DNA of 64,000 nucleotides from Ochotona curzoniae (lineage: Eukaryota; Chordata; Mammalia; Lagomorpha; Ochotonidae), in the NCBI RefSeq assembly GCF_017591425.1, contig NW_024467121.1:17062707-17126706 (forward strand), given 5' to 3'. The translations under genes were made by a program, and so were the position numbers. Position 1 is the first letter of the stretch, and each line of letters opens with the position of its first letter. The notes below the pieces were generated by a model, which was not told where the DNA came from, did no database searches, and saw nothing but the letters and a program-made list of their open reading frames with translations. This document shows, piece after piece, positions 22,001 to 34,400 of this stretch.

Positions 22001-23555
22001 GAAAAGCAGGAATTCCTTTTAAAATCAGAATAAGCTAAACTGCTTTTTTCAATTCAAAATTGCTGTAGAAACAGCAACCGTATCTGTTCCCCTTCCCAGA
22101 TACCCTATGAGCACCATTCCAGGAACCTGACATTCATTAGGACAAAGGTTTCCCAGGAGTGAAAGTCTGTGACAATACAGAAAAAGAAGAGAATTCCCAG
22201 AGGGGAGCTCTCCCAGCTCTCCCTGCACTGCTGGGAGCTGCTTTGTGTAGCAGCAGTTCTGAATCACCGTGTCTAATACCGCGTGCCTTTGCAGCAGGCA
22301 GTCTTTTACACTCACCATCAAGTGCAATTGCTACCCATGTGCCTGTGTGTCCACACACACACCTACACACACACGTAATTGGCTATGTATTTGTTTCATT
22401 AAATCTATTCACTCAGCAGTTTCTGCACTAAACAGTCCCTCAGGCCAAACAGGAGAAAAAAAATCAGTAATCAACATACTACTTTCAAGTACAGAGTACT
22501 GACCTATTTATAACAGGAAATTAAGTAAAACCGGTAATTATAACTAGCGTACAACCTTTCAACATAGTCAATGAGAAATTCAATTTGCTTAAAATAATGA
22601 GCTGCTCTGGCAGGAGCAATCTGTTCATATGCGATTCCCAAGAGTCTCAGGATGGCAAGGAAACCCTGGCTGACATTTGATACTGTCTGTCAGTTTATCA
22701 ACTCAGTCTGAGTGAGTTTTACCGTGGCACTAGACTTGGGATAGAAAAAGGAACAGGGAAAAATCTCCTTTTCTCCTTTCTAAGCAGGTATAGGAAACTT
22801 GATAGAAAATGGATTCAGTTTCTATTCTGAACAGTTGAACAAGTGAGATGATCCACTTCAGACCTACTTTCTATGGGCTGCATTTAGCACCTTCACTTCT
22901 CTGCATCCTCATCCCAACCAAATGGCCGAAGTTTCTGAGATGGCTCATCCCTGGTGATTCACAAGTTCCTTTGTATAAAGTTTGTCTGTGTTTTTCTTAC
23001 TGAAGTAGTATCTGTTTGAATGGGACAGATAGACAAAGATTGAATTGAAGAATGAAATGTAGGCTGCTTTCCCTTTTACAGCCTATTTCCTCTTCATTTC
23101 ATTCATTCATTCACTTACTCATTCACCAAATACATTTTATTGTCAACTATTCTGTATTGCCTTTCTGCTAGAGGTTGGAGCAGTAAATAAAGAGAAAAAA
23201 GCATACTGTTTTCAGAATGTCTTCCCTAACCCCAGATTCTAGCAAGGCAGTGATCTCAAGATGGAGCTATTATAAATTCACCTATAAGCATGATGACAGG
23301 GGTCTTGAGAATGTGTAAAAGCCATACTTTCCTAAGCCAGGCTGAAAGGCCAAGTGCAAATTTTAGAAGAGGAATTTCAATAAAAAAAATAAAGAGATTA
23401 AAATGCACGCTAAGAATGCTGCTTTTAGAAAAAGAAGTACTATACGGGAAGTGTTGAGAAATTAATACTGGAAAGCACTGAAGCATATCAGTTGGTTCTG
23501 ACTTTGACTATAAAGAAGTCAGCCCAAAACTGGATAGTTTGAAGTAAGAATGAAT
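22001..23555. other. Unassigned non-coding sequence
   Basis: Overlapping frames on both strands at 22049-22502 reflect a GC-richer patch and show no domain. Short (CA)n lies at 22352-22375. 'CATTCATTCATTCACTTACTC' at about 23098 resembles the start of a mammal-wide repeat but is not extendable by eye. Confidence 0.4.
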
Positions 23556-23872
23556 GGACTCAGTGCAGTAGCCTAGTGGCTAAAATCCTTGTCTTCCACA
23601 TGCCAGGATTGCATACAGCTCCCAGTTCTAATCCTGGTGGCCCTGTTTCCCATCCAGCTCCCTGCTTGTGGCCTGGAAAAGCAGTAGAGGATGGCCTGCG
23701 GCCTTGGAATCCTACATGTTGGAGACCTAGAAGAAGCTCCTGGCTCCTGGCTTTGGATTAGCTCAGCTCTGGCTATTGTAGACACTTGTGGAATGAATCT
23801 GCAAATGGAAGAGCTTGCTCTCTGTCTCTCCTCCTATCTGTATATCTGACTTTCCAACAAATATTTGCAAAA
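23556..23872 (+). mobile_element. CSINE, younger-type head
   Basis: 'CAGTAGCCTAGTGGCTAAAAT', 'AGTTCTAATCCTGGTGGCC', 'CCCATCCAGCTCCCTGCTTG', 'GGCTCCTGGCTTTGGATTAG' and 'GACTTTCCAACAAA' match the younger subfamily seen at 45944 and 50325. It forms an inverted pair with the minus-strand CSINE that starts about 40 bp further on. Confidence 0.88.
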
Positions 23873-23909
23873 GGAACTATTTCACTTATGTATATATGTA
23901 TTTGTGTAT

Positions 23910-24205
23910 CTATAAATAATCTATTTTTGGAAAGTCAGTTATGTTTAGAGAGAGAGAGAGATCTTCCATCCACTGATTCACTCCCCAAAGATAGAATCAA
24001 ACCAAAGCCATGAGCCAGGAGCTTTATCCAGGTCTCCCGCATGGGTGTAGGGGCTAAAGCAGTTAGGCTACTTGCTGTTTCTTTTCCTAGACCATTAGCA
24101 GGGAACTGGATAGAAAGCAGAGCAACTGAGGCACAAACCAGCTCACATATGGGATGCCAGCATCGTAAGCAGCAATGTTAGCTACTATGCCACAACTCTG
24201 ACCCC
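23910..24205 (-). mobile_element. CSINE
   Basis: On the plus strand: 'GATCTTCCATCCACTGATTC', 'AGCCATGAGCCAGGAGC', 'GGTCTCCCGCATGGGTG', 'CATTAGCAGGGAACTGG', 'CATATGGGATGCCAGCATC' and the inverted head ending 'CTCTGACCCC'. The next CSINE in the same orientation begins at the very next bases. Confidence 0.88.
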
Positions 24206-24526
24206 TTTTTTAAAAGCTATTTATTTTATTTAGAAGAGAAACAGAAAGGACAAGATAGATGAGGGGAGAGACACAGAGAGAGCTCTTCCATCTCCTAGTT
24301 CATTCCTCAAATAGCTACAGTAGCTGGGACTGCTCTAGGGTGAAGCAAGGAGCCAGAAACTTCATCCTCATCTCTCACATAAGAAGCAGAGACCCAAGCG
24401 CTTGGATCAGCTTCCAGTACCTTCCTAGCTACATTAGCAAGGGGATGGAATGGAAGCAGACTAGACAGGGCTTCCATCAGTATGATAAGGCACAGCTTTA
24501 ACCACTGCCCCACAGTGCTGGCTTCC
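24206..24526 (-). mobile_element. CSINE, adjacent to the preceding one
   Basis: T-rich tail 'TTTTTTAAAAGCTATTTATT', then 'AGCTCTTCCATCTCCTAG', 'GGAGCCAGAAACTTCATCC' and 'CAAGCGCTTGGATCAG', ending 'CACAGTGCTGGC'. It is tail-to-head with the preceding minus-strand copy, as happens when one SINE inserts beside the head or tail of another. Confidence 0.88.
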
Positions 24527-27500
24527 AATAATTTTATTCAATCTTTATTCTTGTGATCATCCAGCTAGTTCTTCTGGTCTGTACAAGCTTGTCCAAAGCT
24601 AACAGGATCAAGATTGATGGAAGTCGAGAAAGGATTCTAACAAGGTAGATTTGTAATTAGGTCTATGGGTAGTTCATCGATAGAGTAAAAATTCAAGTCT
24701 TCCTTATAGCATTCATTTTGAAAGAAGTGTTGAAGAAACTTTATTTTCCTGTGTTGACAATATTGTGCCTGTTTTGTGTGGAACTGTGCATGTGGCTTAA
24801 TGTCCTTTCAGAGAACATTATGTGAGCCTTTACTCTGCCTTGCGGTTGTGGGTGAACAGCAATGTGTGCAGTGAAGACCGAGTTATTAATTCTAAAATCA
24901 TGGATGTGCCACAGTAACAAGCACATCTTTTTTACAAAGCTCACAGAAACACGGAATATGGAGATTAAGGTCTTCTTGGACCATTGAATACTTCTCATGT
25001 TAAGATTTTGAATGTTCTCTGGTATGCATTCTTGCTCAGAGCCTCCCTGTGAATACATTTGTCATCTTATTCTTGACCCAGCACCCGGAATTAAATGAAG
25101 CCTTGATTTCACTTGTCTCTTCTTGATCCTCTTAAACATTGCTCTTCATTTCCTGTCTTTGAATTAGAATATAGCACTGAAAGATGTGAGAGTGGCAAGG
25201 AATCAGGTGGTGCATGTTCTCAGCCTTCCTCTGAATGAATGGAGGTATATACTCCATCCATGGGAATGCCACAGCTTCTCTAATCCCTTCTATTGCGATT
25301 CTGCTTCCTCAAGCCATTAAACGAAAGCAAATACTCAAAGTTGACTCAAGAAGTCAACTTCTGTTTAACATCCACCACTATCAAATCAACAAAGCCATGT
25401 ATCATGCCTTCTCACTGTTATAGGAAAACTGGTAATGTGAGTCTGGGTTTGTGTCCTGGTGTCAGTGACAATATATGAGATCAGATACAAGGGTGAGAGA
25501 TGAGCAATGACATTTTGTTTAAGTAAGAGAGACTGTGAACAGAGGGACTGCAAGAAAGGAAGACCAAACTGTTGAGGTCTTGCAGTCTAGGGATATTAGT
25601 GTCTTCAGTAGGTTATCTCTAAGGAGTAAGATTAATGATTATCCATTAGCTACCGAGAAGATAGGGATGGTCTTAACAACACCCTTTTTATCTTGATTCA
25701 ACTAAAACCTAAGTTTGTCCATTGGCAAATGTTTATTACAAAGGATTCGCATCTTGTTCTGTTCAGTGTGTGCATACTGACAAGGAGCAGCGAAGGTGCT
25801 GGCAACAGGCTGTGGGATGAAGTTAGTCTGGCCTCCTTTGAATCCTCAGATCCCCCATCATATTATACTTAGCTGTTTGATTACTCCCAAAATATCATCA
25901 ACTTGAGTTCAGAGCATCACAAATAAAATTTAATCCAACTCCCACTCACAAACTAAATGTGAGTTTCTGGGTGTCTCCAATAACTTAAATTTTACAAAGA
26001 GATAGATGACTCAACCTAAAAGAATAAAGAGCACAGCAAGTTGGAAAATGCGTCTGGGGCAAATTCAACAATTTGTAATCAGTGATGTTGAACTCTGGAT
26101 GATAGTACAGTGGAAATGCCATTCTGAGAGATTATAATTATTTTAAAATAGGCCTTGAGAATATAATTTGTGTGGTGATTGTTATTTTTTTCTCTGTCTC
26201 ATTTAAATCAAAAGTTTACAAATGATAAACTCAGGCAGCACACTTCAGCAAGCTATAGAAAGAGTACTCAGAGTTTTGCGCTATTTCAATGAAAACCACA
26301 AGCCATTCTCCTGTATCTTTTCTAGCTAAACATAAATGAAACATAGGAAAGAAAAAACTCAATGATCAAGACAAATTTTGCATGATAAACTTTTGCTATT
26401 ACACAGTAACTATAACTTCAAAGGACCAGTGTGAGATCCATGGTCCTCTAAAACCTCCTTGTGGTTGATTCCATGTTAATGGTGAAATTGGATAAATGAA
26501 TGCAGTAAAGTATGGACACATGAACAAAAATTACATTTCAAGTGTGCTGATCCCCATACCTCTTCTGACACAAGCTTGGTGTCTTACAATCGCTCTCAAG
26601 AGCTTGCTCTAATGACCTTAACAATTCACTATAGATAAAAAAATATTTGTCCAATTAAATATTTCCCCCAGTGTATCCCAAAAGAAAATAGAATCTAGAA
26701 TCGACATGCAAAAGGTATTTCTCCATAAGATCCAGGTTTAAAACCCTTATTTTAATGAATCTGGCTATAAAAGGGGTACCATTTATCAATACAGTGTTTT
26801 CTGGCTAGAAAAACATGGTGGTTAAATTTAAAATAATTTTAAATCATATTTTCTTGTGACTGATATAAACCTTATAAAATATTTCAAATCTGTGTTCCAC
26901 CTGGGGATTTGTAATTGACAGCTAATATGGCTAAAGGTAGTATTCTGGAACCTCAGATAGTCATGAGGAAATTATGAATAAACTGATCTCCTTTTTCTCA
27001 GTTTCTCAGTTTGGAGTTGCTTTCATTTTTTTTTCACATTTACTATGTTATTTTTTTTCCCAGAGATTTAATGACAGGTTCTGTACCATGACAGCGATTT
27101 TTATTTGGTAGTCATGATAATGAATATTGAAACACCAAGCCCAAAAGCTGTGGTTAAGCAGAGAGGGTTTCTATCTACCTGGCCCATTGATTATGGGCTT
27201 CCTGTTTCCAGAAATCCAGTATACTAAAAATAATTATGAATCTGTGCAAATTATTATGATTGTCAGTATGTCCAGGGCACACTGTTTTCATCTGATTACT
27301 GAAAATGAAGAAATCAACCATGCTAAATAATTCCAGGATTTCATCAATTTGAATGATTCAAAGGCTAATCTAAGAGTGAATCATATGAACATTTTCTTTT
27401 CTTTCTTCCCTGTCCCCACTTTTGTGCCTGGGTTTTAGGCTTTTGGGCATATTTATGAGCATCAGTGTAGTGAAGTTGGAAGCAAACCAGTAAGAGTAGA

Positions 27501-27534
27501 AGTGAAATTATGACTCTACCTGTTAGCTGTGACT
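24527..27534. other. Long, nearly repeat-free non-coding stretch
   Basis: About 3 kb without a recognisable gene or repeat. The stretch 26130-26340 (AT-rich, with 'GATTATAATTATTTTAAAATA' and 'TTTGCGCTATTTC') has a CNE-like look. The 105-codon minus frame at 24741-25058 has no identifiable domain. Confidence 0.4.
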
Positions 27535-27840
27535 GGGGACGGGCTTTGGCCTAGCGAGTGATACCAGTTAGGGCAGCCATCTCCCACACTGGAGCATATC
27601 GTTCTGGCATCTGATTTCAGTTTCCTGCTAATGCAGACCCTGAGAGACAGCAGCAATGGCTCAAGTAATTAGGCCCCTGCCATCCTTGTGGGAGATACGG
27701 ATTGGGTTCTTGGATCCCTGTTTGGGCCACCTGCTGAAGCCAACACAGATATTTAGTGAATAAGCCAGTGGGTGTGAGCTTTGTACATCTGTGTATGTGT
27801 CCCACTGCCTCTCATATACATCAACAACAAAAAAAGCTAA
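27535..27840 (+). mobile_element. CSINE, older subfamily
   Basis: 'GGGCTTTGGCCTAGCGAG' head, 'AGTTTCCTGCTAATGCAGACC', 'GAGAGACAGCAGCAATGGC', 'GGGAGATACGGATTGGG' and an A-rich tail after 'CATCAACAACAAAAAAAGC'. Confidence 0.85.
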
Positions 27841-27995
27841 AAATTTGATCAGAATCTGTCACTTAACATCCCTGTCATTGAATCTGACGTAGTAGAACCC
27901 TCTAGGTTGACCGAGAAATTAAACAAGATGATACACTAAGCGCAAACAGCGCAATGCTTTTCTCAGAACATGTACTCAACAAATAGCAACAATAT
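27841..27995 (+). mobile_element. MIR SINE
   Basis: 'TGTCACTTAACATCCCTGTC', 'GAAATTAAACAAGATGATACAC', 'TAAGCGC', 'GTACTCAACAAATAGCAAC' match MIR from core to 3' end, directly behind a CSINE tail. Confidence 0.6.
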
Positions 27996-28189
27996 TTTCT
28001 ACCAGTGCTAGACAGAGTCATGTTAAAAAGACTTTATCCTCTTTCTGAATTCCAGCTGGTATTATTAAGTGTGCCATCAAGACTATAAAAATATAGGTAG
28101 TAGAAGTCAGAGAATAATTGCATTGAAGCTTATGGGCATCCATTGAAAAATGTGGAAAATAAATGTTAAAAGGGTGAAAAGATTACCCC

Positions 28190-28485
28190 TTTGTTCTCTG
28201 CTGCTTAACCACCTGTGACAAGATATTTATTTTTATTTTGTTCTGTTGTCCTTATTGTTTAGTCTCTGCCCCTTTCTTTGTGTGTCTCCATGCTGACCTT
28301 CAGCACAAAGGCACTAGTACATCCTTAACAGTTATTACCAGCTAATGCGCTGGGAGCTAATGAGCACTTGCAACTCTGTCATCAGGAAAATGCAGAGTAA
28401 TTCATGCATCCCAGGAGGGGCTGCTCAGACAGACTAGAGTTGATTTATTGCTGGGTTCCATAGAATTTTGCCTAGTAAGCTCTCT
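28190..28485. promoter_or_regulatory. Candidate conserved non-coding element
   Basis: Non-repetitive stretch with motif-like words: E-box-like CACCTG (28209), 'CCTTATTGTTTAG' (SOX/FOX-like), TAATGCGC, 'GGGAGCTAATGAGC', 'GTAATTCATGCATCCC'. Inference from texture only; conservation was not tested. Confidence 0.3.
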
Positions 28486-29039
28486 TTTAGACACTATTTT
28501 TTCTTATTCGGCATTTGTAGTTCAGTTTTCCAAATATATTTTTCAAAGTTTTTCCTCTGATCCATCCTGATTTCTGGTTTGAAGATCACAGGATATGCAG
28601 TTGGCATTATTTTTTTCTTTTCATTGGAGGGATTAAAGTGATTTTTTTTTTTGCTTAAGCATTTTATTAAAGATGTAATCTAGGCAAAAACACAAGCATT
28701 ACTTGGGTGGTTATGATGCAAGTATTTGTAGCCATCAAACCAGAAATCCCTAAGTGAGAGAAAAGGCACAGAATCTGGACACAGACCTCTGGACAACGCT
28801 TGCACCAGTACAATAGTTACAGAAAGAGCAGACAAGCTAAAGAACCTGAGAGGTAGAGAAATGGACACATCTATTAGGTTCATAAAGTAGAGAGGAGAGG
28901 AAAATTTGATCACAGGTTTCATATCCATTTTTAGACATAGATAACTCTGAAGATTTTCTGTCAAATTCAATAAATAAACTAACAAAAGCAAAGCAATACA
29001 ACACGGTTCTACTTTAAGCTTTCTGTATGCAGTCACTTG
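28486..29039. other. Unassigned non-coding sequence
   Basis: No recognised repeat or gene. The 118-codon minus frame at 28680-29036 has no conserved motif. Confidence 0.4.
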
Positions 29040-29205
29040 CTTATATTTTATACCACACTGTGACCCAGCTAATGGTTGTTAAATCCACTTCCCAGGTGAG
29101 CAGGCTGAAGAGGAGAGTTGAACTAAACTGCTCAAGGTCATGTAGCCAGGAAGGGGTACTTCCAACATTAGGATCCAGAATGTCTGATTCCACAGCTAGA
29201 TGGGT
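29040..29205 (-). mobile_element. MIR SINE
   Basis: 'AAACTGCTCAAGGTCATGTAG' and 'CCAGGAAGGGGTAC', then 'ATGTCTGATTCCACAGC' follow the reverse-complement MIR core and 5' region. Confidence 0.65.
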
Positions 29206-29623
29206 TCAGGAAGACATGCCGAATGAGGAGGGATGGGTCCTTGAGGGAAAGAATAGTGGTTAGACCAGGAGAAAGCCAACTAGGAGGATCTCTGAACTCC
29301 AACAAGTTTCACTGATACCTTCACTCTTAGAACTCCCATTCTTCACAACCAAATAGGGTTTTAATTTCCCTGCTGAAATCTTGTTGAAGATAATTCCAGC
29401 CTCTTCATGGTATCTACACTCAAATTCCAGACGAATGGCCCAAGGGGGAATGCAGGGACATGGAGAGAAATTACTTAAATTCATTTCTGCATTGGCAGAG
29501 GGAGCAGGGTGAGGGGCCACTGGCAACAGGAGGATGATAGTGGTGCTGAGAGAATTGTAGCAGCGTGGCACTTGGGGAGATAGATTTAATCAGGATGCAC
29601 ACAGAAGTTGTACAACAAAAAGG

Positions 29624-29648
29624 TACACACACACACACACACACACAC
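29624..29648. repeat. (AC)n microsatellite
   Basis: Perfect AC run of about 25 bp. Confidence 0.9.
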
Positions 29649-30451
29649 GGTGAGGTGAAAAACAGGCACTTTGGATCACAAAAGCCCATGCTTATATGAG
29701 GTGCATTCAAACTGCCGTGACTTCTCTTCAAACATTGTGTGTGTAACCTTTTAACTGTCTAATTTACTGCGCTATAAATTTAAGGAATGGCCCACCTGAG
29801 CTCGATTCTGTTTTACAAACAAAGCACAAACTTACCTTTTATATTTGCATTCCCTAAACAGCAGCTTGGCAGAGGCACGTGGTTTCTTTCTTTCTGCAAG
29901 GGCTGCCTGTGCTCATTGGGATGGTCCATGTGCCTGAGACTGCCTTGCTTGTTTTACATCCTTGCTAACCTTGTACAGTTTGATGAAGTCATTGAACACT
30001 GGTTGCAAGCTAGGATCCTAAAATACTGAGACTCACGTTGATGTCTGTTCCCAATAAACAGTCACACTTGATGTACACAGTAGGAGCACATGCCTTTTAA
30101 ACAGACTAGAGCTGAATTGCTTTCGGTAGTGCTGTGGTCTAGGTATACAAAAGCAGCAGATACTTGGACTTGGAAATTCTTCATATTTAGCCAAATTCAC
30201 TTCTATTCCTCAAGTATTCAATGAATGCCAAATCTTCACCAACATTTAGACATGGTGATGAGATTTTCAAAAATAAAAATAAATTACAATTTTGACAATG
30301 ACTCTTGCCACACAAGCCAGAGAAAGAGAATAGAACTCTTAATTTCACCGTAGTATTTTCAGTGAATTTAGAAACAAGTTATTACTCAGTTGAGCTTCTA
30401 TCCATTTCCAAAGAGTGGGTAGGCACCAGAGAAGTAGGGAAGTAGAAACTA

Positions 30452-30487
30452 GTTTTTTGTTTTTGTTTTGTTTTGTTTTTGTTTTGA
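30452..30487. repeat. (GTTTT)n-like simple repeat
   Basis: Runs of 4-6 T separated by single G, about 36 bp. It looks like a reverse-complement A-rich retroposon tail, but no body is recognisable beside it. Confidence 0.8.
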
Positions 30488-31450
30488 TCACTTGCCACAA
30501 ATGAGTCATAAAAATCAAATAGGTGAATAATTCAGAGATACCGCTTTTTTGTTTGCTTTTTGGCAATTGATATTCCTTGAGAGAATTCAAGTTGCCTCTA
30601 ATATATGACTCCGCATTTTAAGGACCTACTGAGGCCCCAAAGAGGGAATGCACATTTATCTTTTGAAAGACTTTGGATTTCCTTTGTAACTTTGTCTACT
30701 AGTCATGAAGCTGTTCTTATACCAGTTTTCATCAAATCATACTATAACTACACTCTAACCATAAATCTTCAATTTCTTTCTCTTTTACTTCTCACTAAAA
30801 GAACAGTAGGATCAATGTGTCTATACTGACACACCTGGTGGGGCTTTAATTGTACACCTCTCTGTTGGCCTGAGAATTACAAGTTCAGTCTTGAAGGAAG
30901 ACTTAAATCTGTTTTAAAGCAATGCGAAATGTACTAGGAAGAACTAAAATAGTTTCATGCAGCTTTAAAATGAGAAAAATCGCCAAGAGGACAATGAACT
31001 GGAGGTAGAATTATTTTCCATATATTTCACAAATCTAGGGAATGCATGTTCCATTCAAGCCACAAAATGAATGAACAGCTGAGGGAACAAGCCTGTGAGG
31101 AGGGCTAATATTACATTTACCTTGGGGCCACTGTCTCCTGCCTATAGGGATGCATTTCAATCTCAGTTGTCTTCCCTTTTGGAAAGATTGGAGAGGAAAA
31201 GGTGCTAATTATCAAAAAGTAGAGTCCATTCCTAATCTCATCGCCAGATCTTCACCATTTGCCTAACCGAAACTTGAGTTTTTTACCTTACAGAAAAATC
31301 CATCCTTAATCTTGGAGAAAATGAGAATGAATGCCTAGTCTCTAAACAGTTTGCTAATGAAACTCTAGTTCTTTATTGACATGTTGGAAAATAGTCACAT
31401 CTCTACTGCTCACACACACAGAGTAATTAAGAAATGTCTGGGATTTTTTC

Positions 31451-31457
31451 ACACATG

Positions 31458-31485
<28 letters not shown>
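31451..31485. repeat. (CA)n microsatellite
   Basis: CA run of about 35 bp with one early ATG interruption. Confidence 0.9.
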
Positions 31486-31488
<3 letters not shown>

Positions 31489-34400
31489 TATACCTTAAAT
31501 AATGTAATGTATGTAATTAATATTCGTGGTATAAGTGATAAAAATACAGATGTTTCAAAAAGAGATTGAATTAAACTATTGTTTAGAAAAATTTTTAAAT
31601 AAATCTTAACTCCCTAAAGGGAAAAATAATTGCTTCAGGTTCTATATAGTTGGGGTTTATTGTAGTGGTTCACTCTGAATAAATGAATCAAATATTTTAG
31701 TGAAACAAATTTGATGGCTATAGAGGCTTGGCCAAAAGTATAAAACATGTTGAACGTATTAGATTCAGTAGAATTGCCTCCTGGAGATGGAGTAAAGTCA
31801 CCTCTCAAATGCCATACTGTAGAAATGAAGAGCCCTAATAGTAATAATTTATGAAATCATCATGTAGGTTGTGGTAAGACAAGAAACAAACCTAAATGCT
31901 TAGGAAAAGAATGTGCATTGAATTTACTCAGCTGTGCTCTCTGCAAAGAGCTCCTCTGATAGATTTGGCTAGGTTTCTCTACCAATTCTGACCAGCACCC
32001 ACTGGTTAGCAATGCAGAAGTCTCCCTCAGATGATAGGAAAAAAAAGTCAAAAAGCATGTCTGACTTCTTTGTTAATATAAACATTTTCAAATTAATAAT
32101 TGATATGATAAATTTGCCTTACATAAAAGTTAAATATATTTGATATATTATCTTTTGATTTTGCATGCTTTATATCACTTTTACATCCAGAGCTTCCCAA
32201 ATATACTGTTCTATTTTTTTTAAATCATAACTCAAGCTACAGTATGAACCCAAAAATTTTCCATATGTTCCATAAAAATCTCTGTCTTAACAACTAAATC
32301 ACGCCTAATATGATTACTTTTTTGGCTGGCTTACTATTCAAATAAGAGTATGGCTTATTCTGTGGTTTACCACATAGTCAGACATAAATCAGCTTAAGGA
32401 TTGGCTGGAAAGTGCCCCAGCCAATTTGATCACATTGTGTATGCAAGCTTAAGCTGAGAAGGGTCCAGGATATAAAGATCATGTGCATTTGCACCAAAGT
32501 TTTGTAAAACTCTGTGCAAGAACTTATGGTTACATCAGCCATACAAGAAACAGTACAGTCATATACCAAGTGAAAGCATACTTTTGTAAGACTTCCTTTA
32601 ATCAATGCAAAGCACTTATTTCAAAGAGCAAATACAATGAATTACTTGGAACTGCAATAGAGCCTTAGAAATTACTAGCTTGTAATCCTGAGCCAGAAAG
32701 CATTTGCATCATGTGCCTGAAATGCGTGATCTCTGCTGAATGTTCTGCCAACATTTTCAGGGCTATAAGTCATTTTACAACCCTGTATGTGACTCAGAGA
32801 GTTGGAAAGCACTGGGGTTTTGTTCTGTGCTCCCTCCCATTTGTTTGTGTCCCAATCCTTCTGTCTCCATGAAACCAACCAACTAAATTTGGCTTTGGTT
32901 CTCAGAGGTAAACAAAGAGGTTACCAAAATTCAGTCGTGTTGGATTTCACAAGTTAGAACACATTTAATGAAAGATATCTGTGTTTTAGTTGAAAAAAAA
33001 TGTCTAGGAAGATGCAGCCAATTGTAGCCCTCTGAGAGTTCTTATGAAGATTAACACTGTAACGGAAAATTCATTGTGCAGAGAATGAAAGACCTAAGCT
33101 TTCATCCCAGTTCTGAAAGTAAAAGCAATTGCAAAATTATATTTAGTGAAGTGTATTTTATAAGTGGACATTAGGCTACTGACCCATGATAAATTAGAGC
33201 TTTAACTTAGATGCAACTTCCTAGTAATAAATTAAGGAGAGGCAGATACCACTGACACTTTTAGGGGTCAATGGCACACTTTCATCAGCTATGAGTATAT
33301 GTTACTGTCACATAAGATGAAATTGACTCGCAATTTATGGGGTTTAAATAAAAAGAAAAACCCAGTTCCTCATCATATGCCTTAACCAACTGAAGTTTTG
33401 AGAAATTAATTCTATTGGTCAGGTTTTGAGTTGTTTTTTAAAAGCTTTCTAGAGTTTCTAGAGTAAAATCAAAATACTGGAATAAAAATCTGTTAACATT
33501 GGAATGGACCTACTACTGTGATATGATTTCTCAGAGGAAAGTCAGCCTTTGCATACATGACTTCGTGGAAGGATGTCACCACTGAAAGACATCAGGTTTG
33601 GATTTGGACTAGATATTTTAAGAACAAGCTGTCTAACCAAGGGTGAGATTATGCCTCACCTTTTTTTGAAGTTCTTTCTGGACTGAAACTTTCCGTGACT
33701 ATTTTAATCAAAGTAAAAACAAACAAAACCCTATTGAGAATTTTAGTCACCACTATAGAATTACATACTCCCCATAAATATTCAAAAGCTGTTTAATGCT
33801 GGAAGCTGATCCTTGACCAAGAGCAATTTTACATCCTTACTCAGTTTATAATCTTGGTAATATTCCCAACACTGAAATATTCAATGACAATTTCACATCA
33901 ACTAACCACTCAGGATGAATAATGTACGTGTTCTTTGGTGCACCTCACCATGTGTTTGTGTTCAGGTGTTTCATTTTTCACAGTGTTACATTTTATTTAT
34001 GTAAAGAGAATGTTAAAAAATAGAAACCGGCAGCAAGATGAGCTATCTGACAGCCTAACAAAATGCCTGCCAGAGGAATTGTGACTTCCATTTGTAACTT
34101 GTAGGTTCAAACTACAAGTATTGAAATTACAGGATTATTCTTTGATAGATTTCAAAACCAAGCTCATTCTCAAAAAGCAGCAGGTGTTTTTCACTCATCC
34201 TGATTTCCCTCAAAACACAAAAGTATCAAAAGAAAAATGTTGTAAGGAGGGGGCGGAGGGGATGTTATTCTTTTCTGTATGAATTTTAGAACAAGACCAT
34301 AAGGGAAGTTTCCTTCCTCAGATGCAAGGCTTCAGGGGAGAAACATAAAAGGTGGAATACTTCAAAACTAGTAAGAGAATCATTTTCCATTAGGCTTGAC

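Larger units (their letters stand above)
29206..31450. other. Unassigned sequence with small repeats
   Basis: Contains (AC)n at 29624-29648 and a (GTTTT)n-like run at about 30452-30487. Otherwise no gene or interspersed repeat was recognised. Frames at 29260-29571 and 29787-30029 show no domain. Confidence 0.4.

Noticed and set aside
26234..26262. 'GGCAGCACACTTCAGCAAGC' resembling the start of a U6-type snRNA
   Set aside because: Nothing of the rest of U6 follows; a chance match of a few words.
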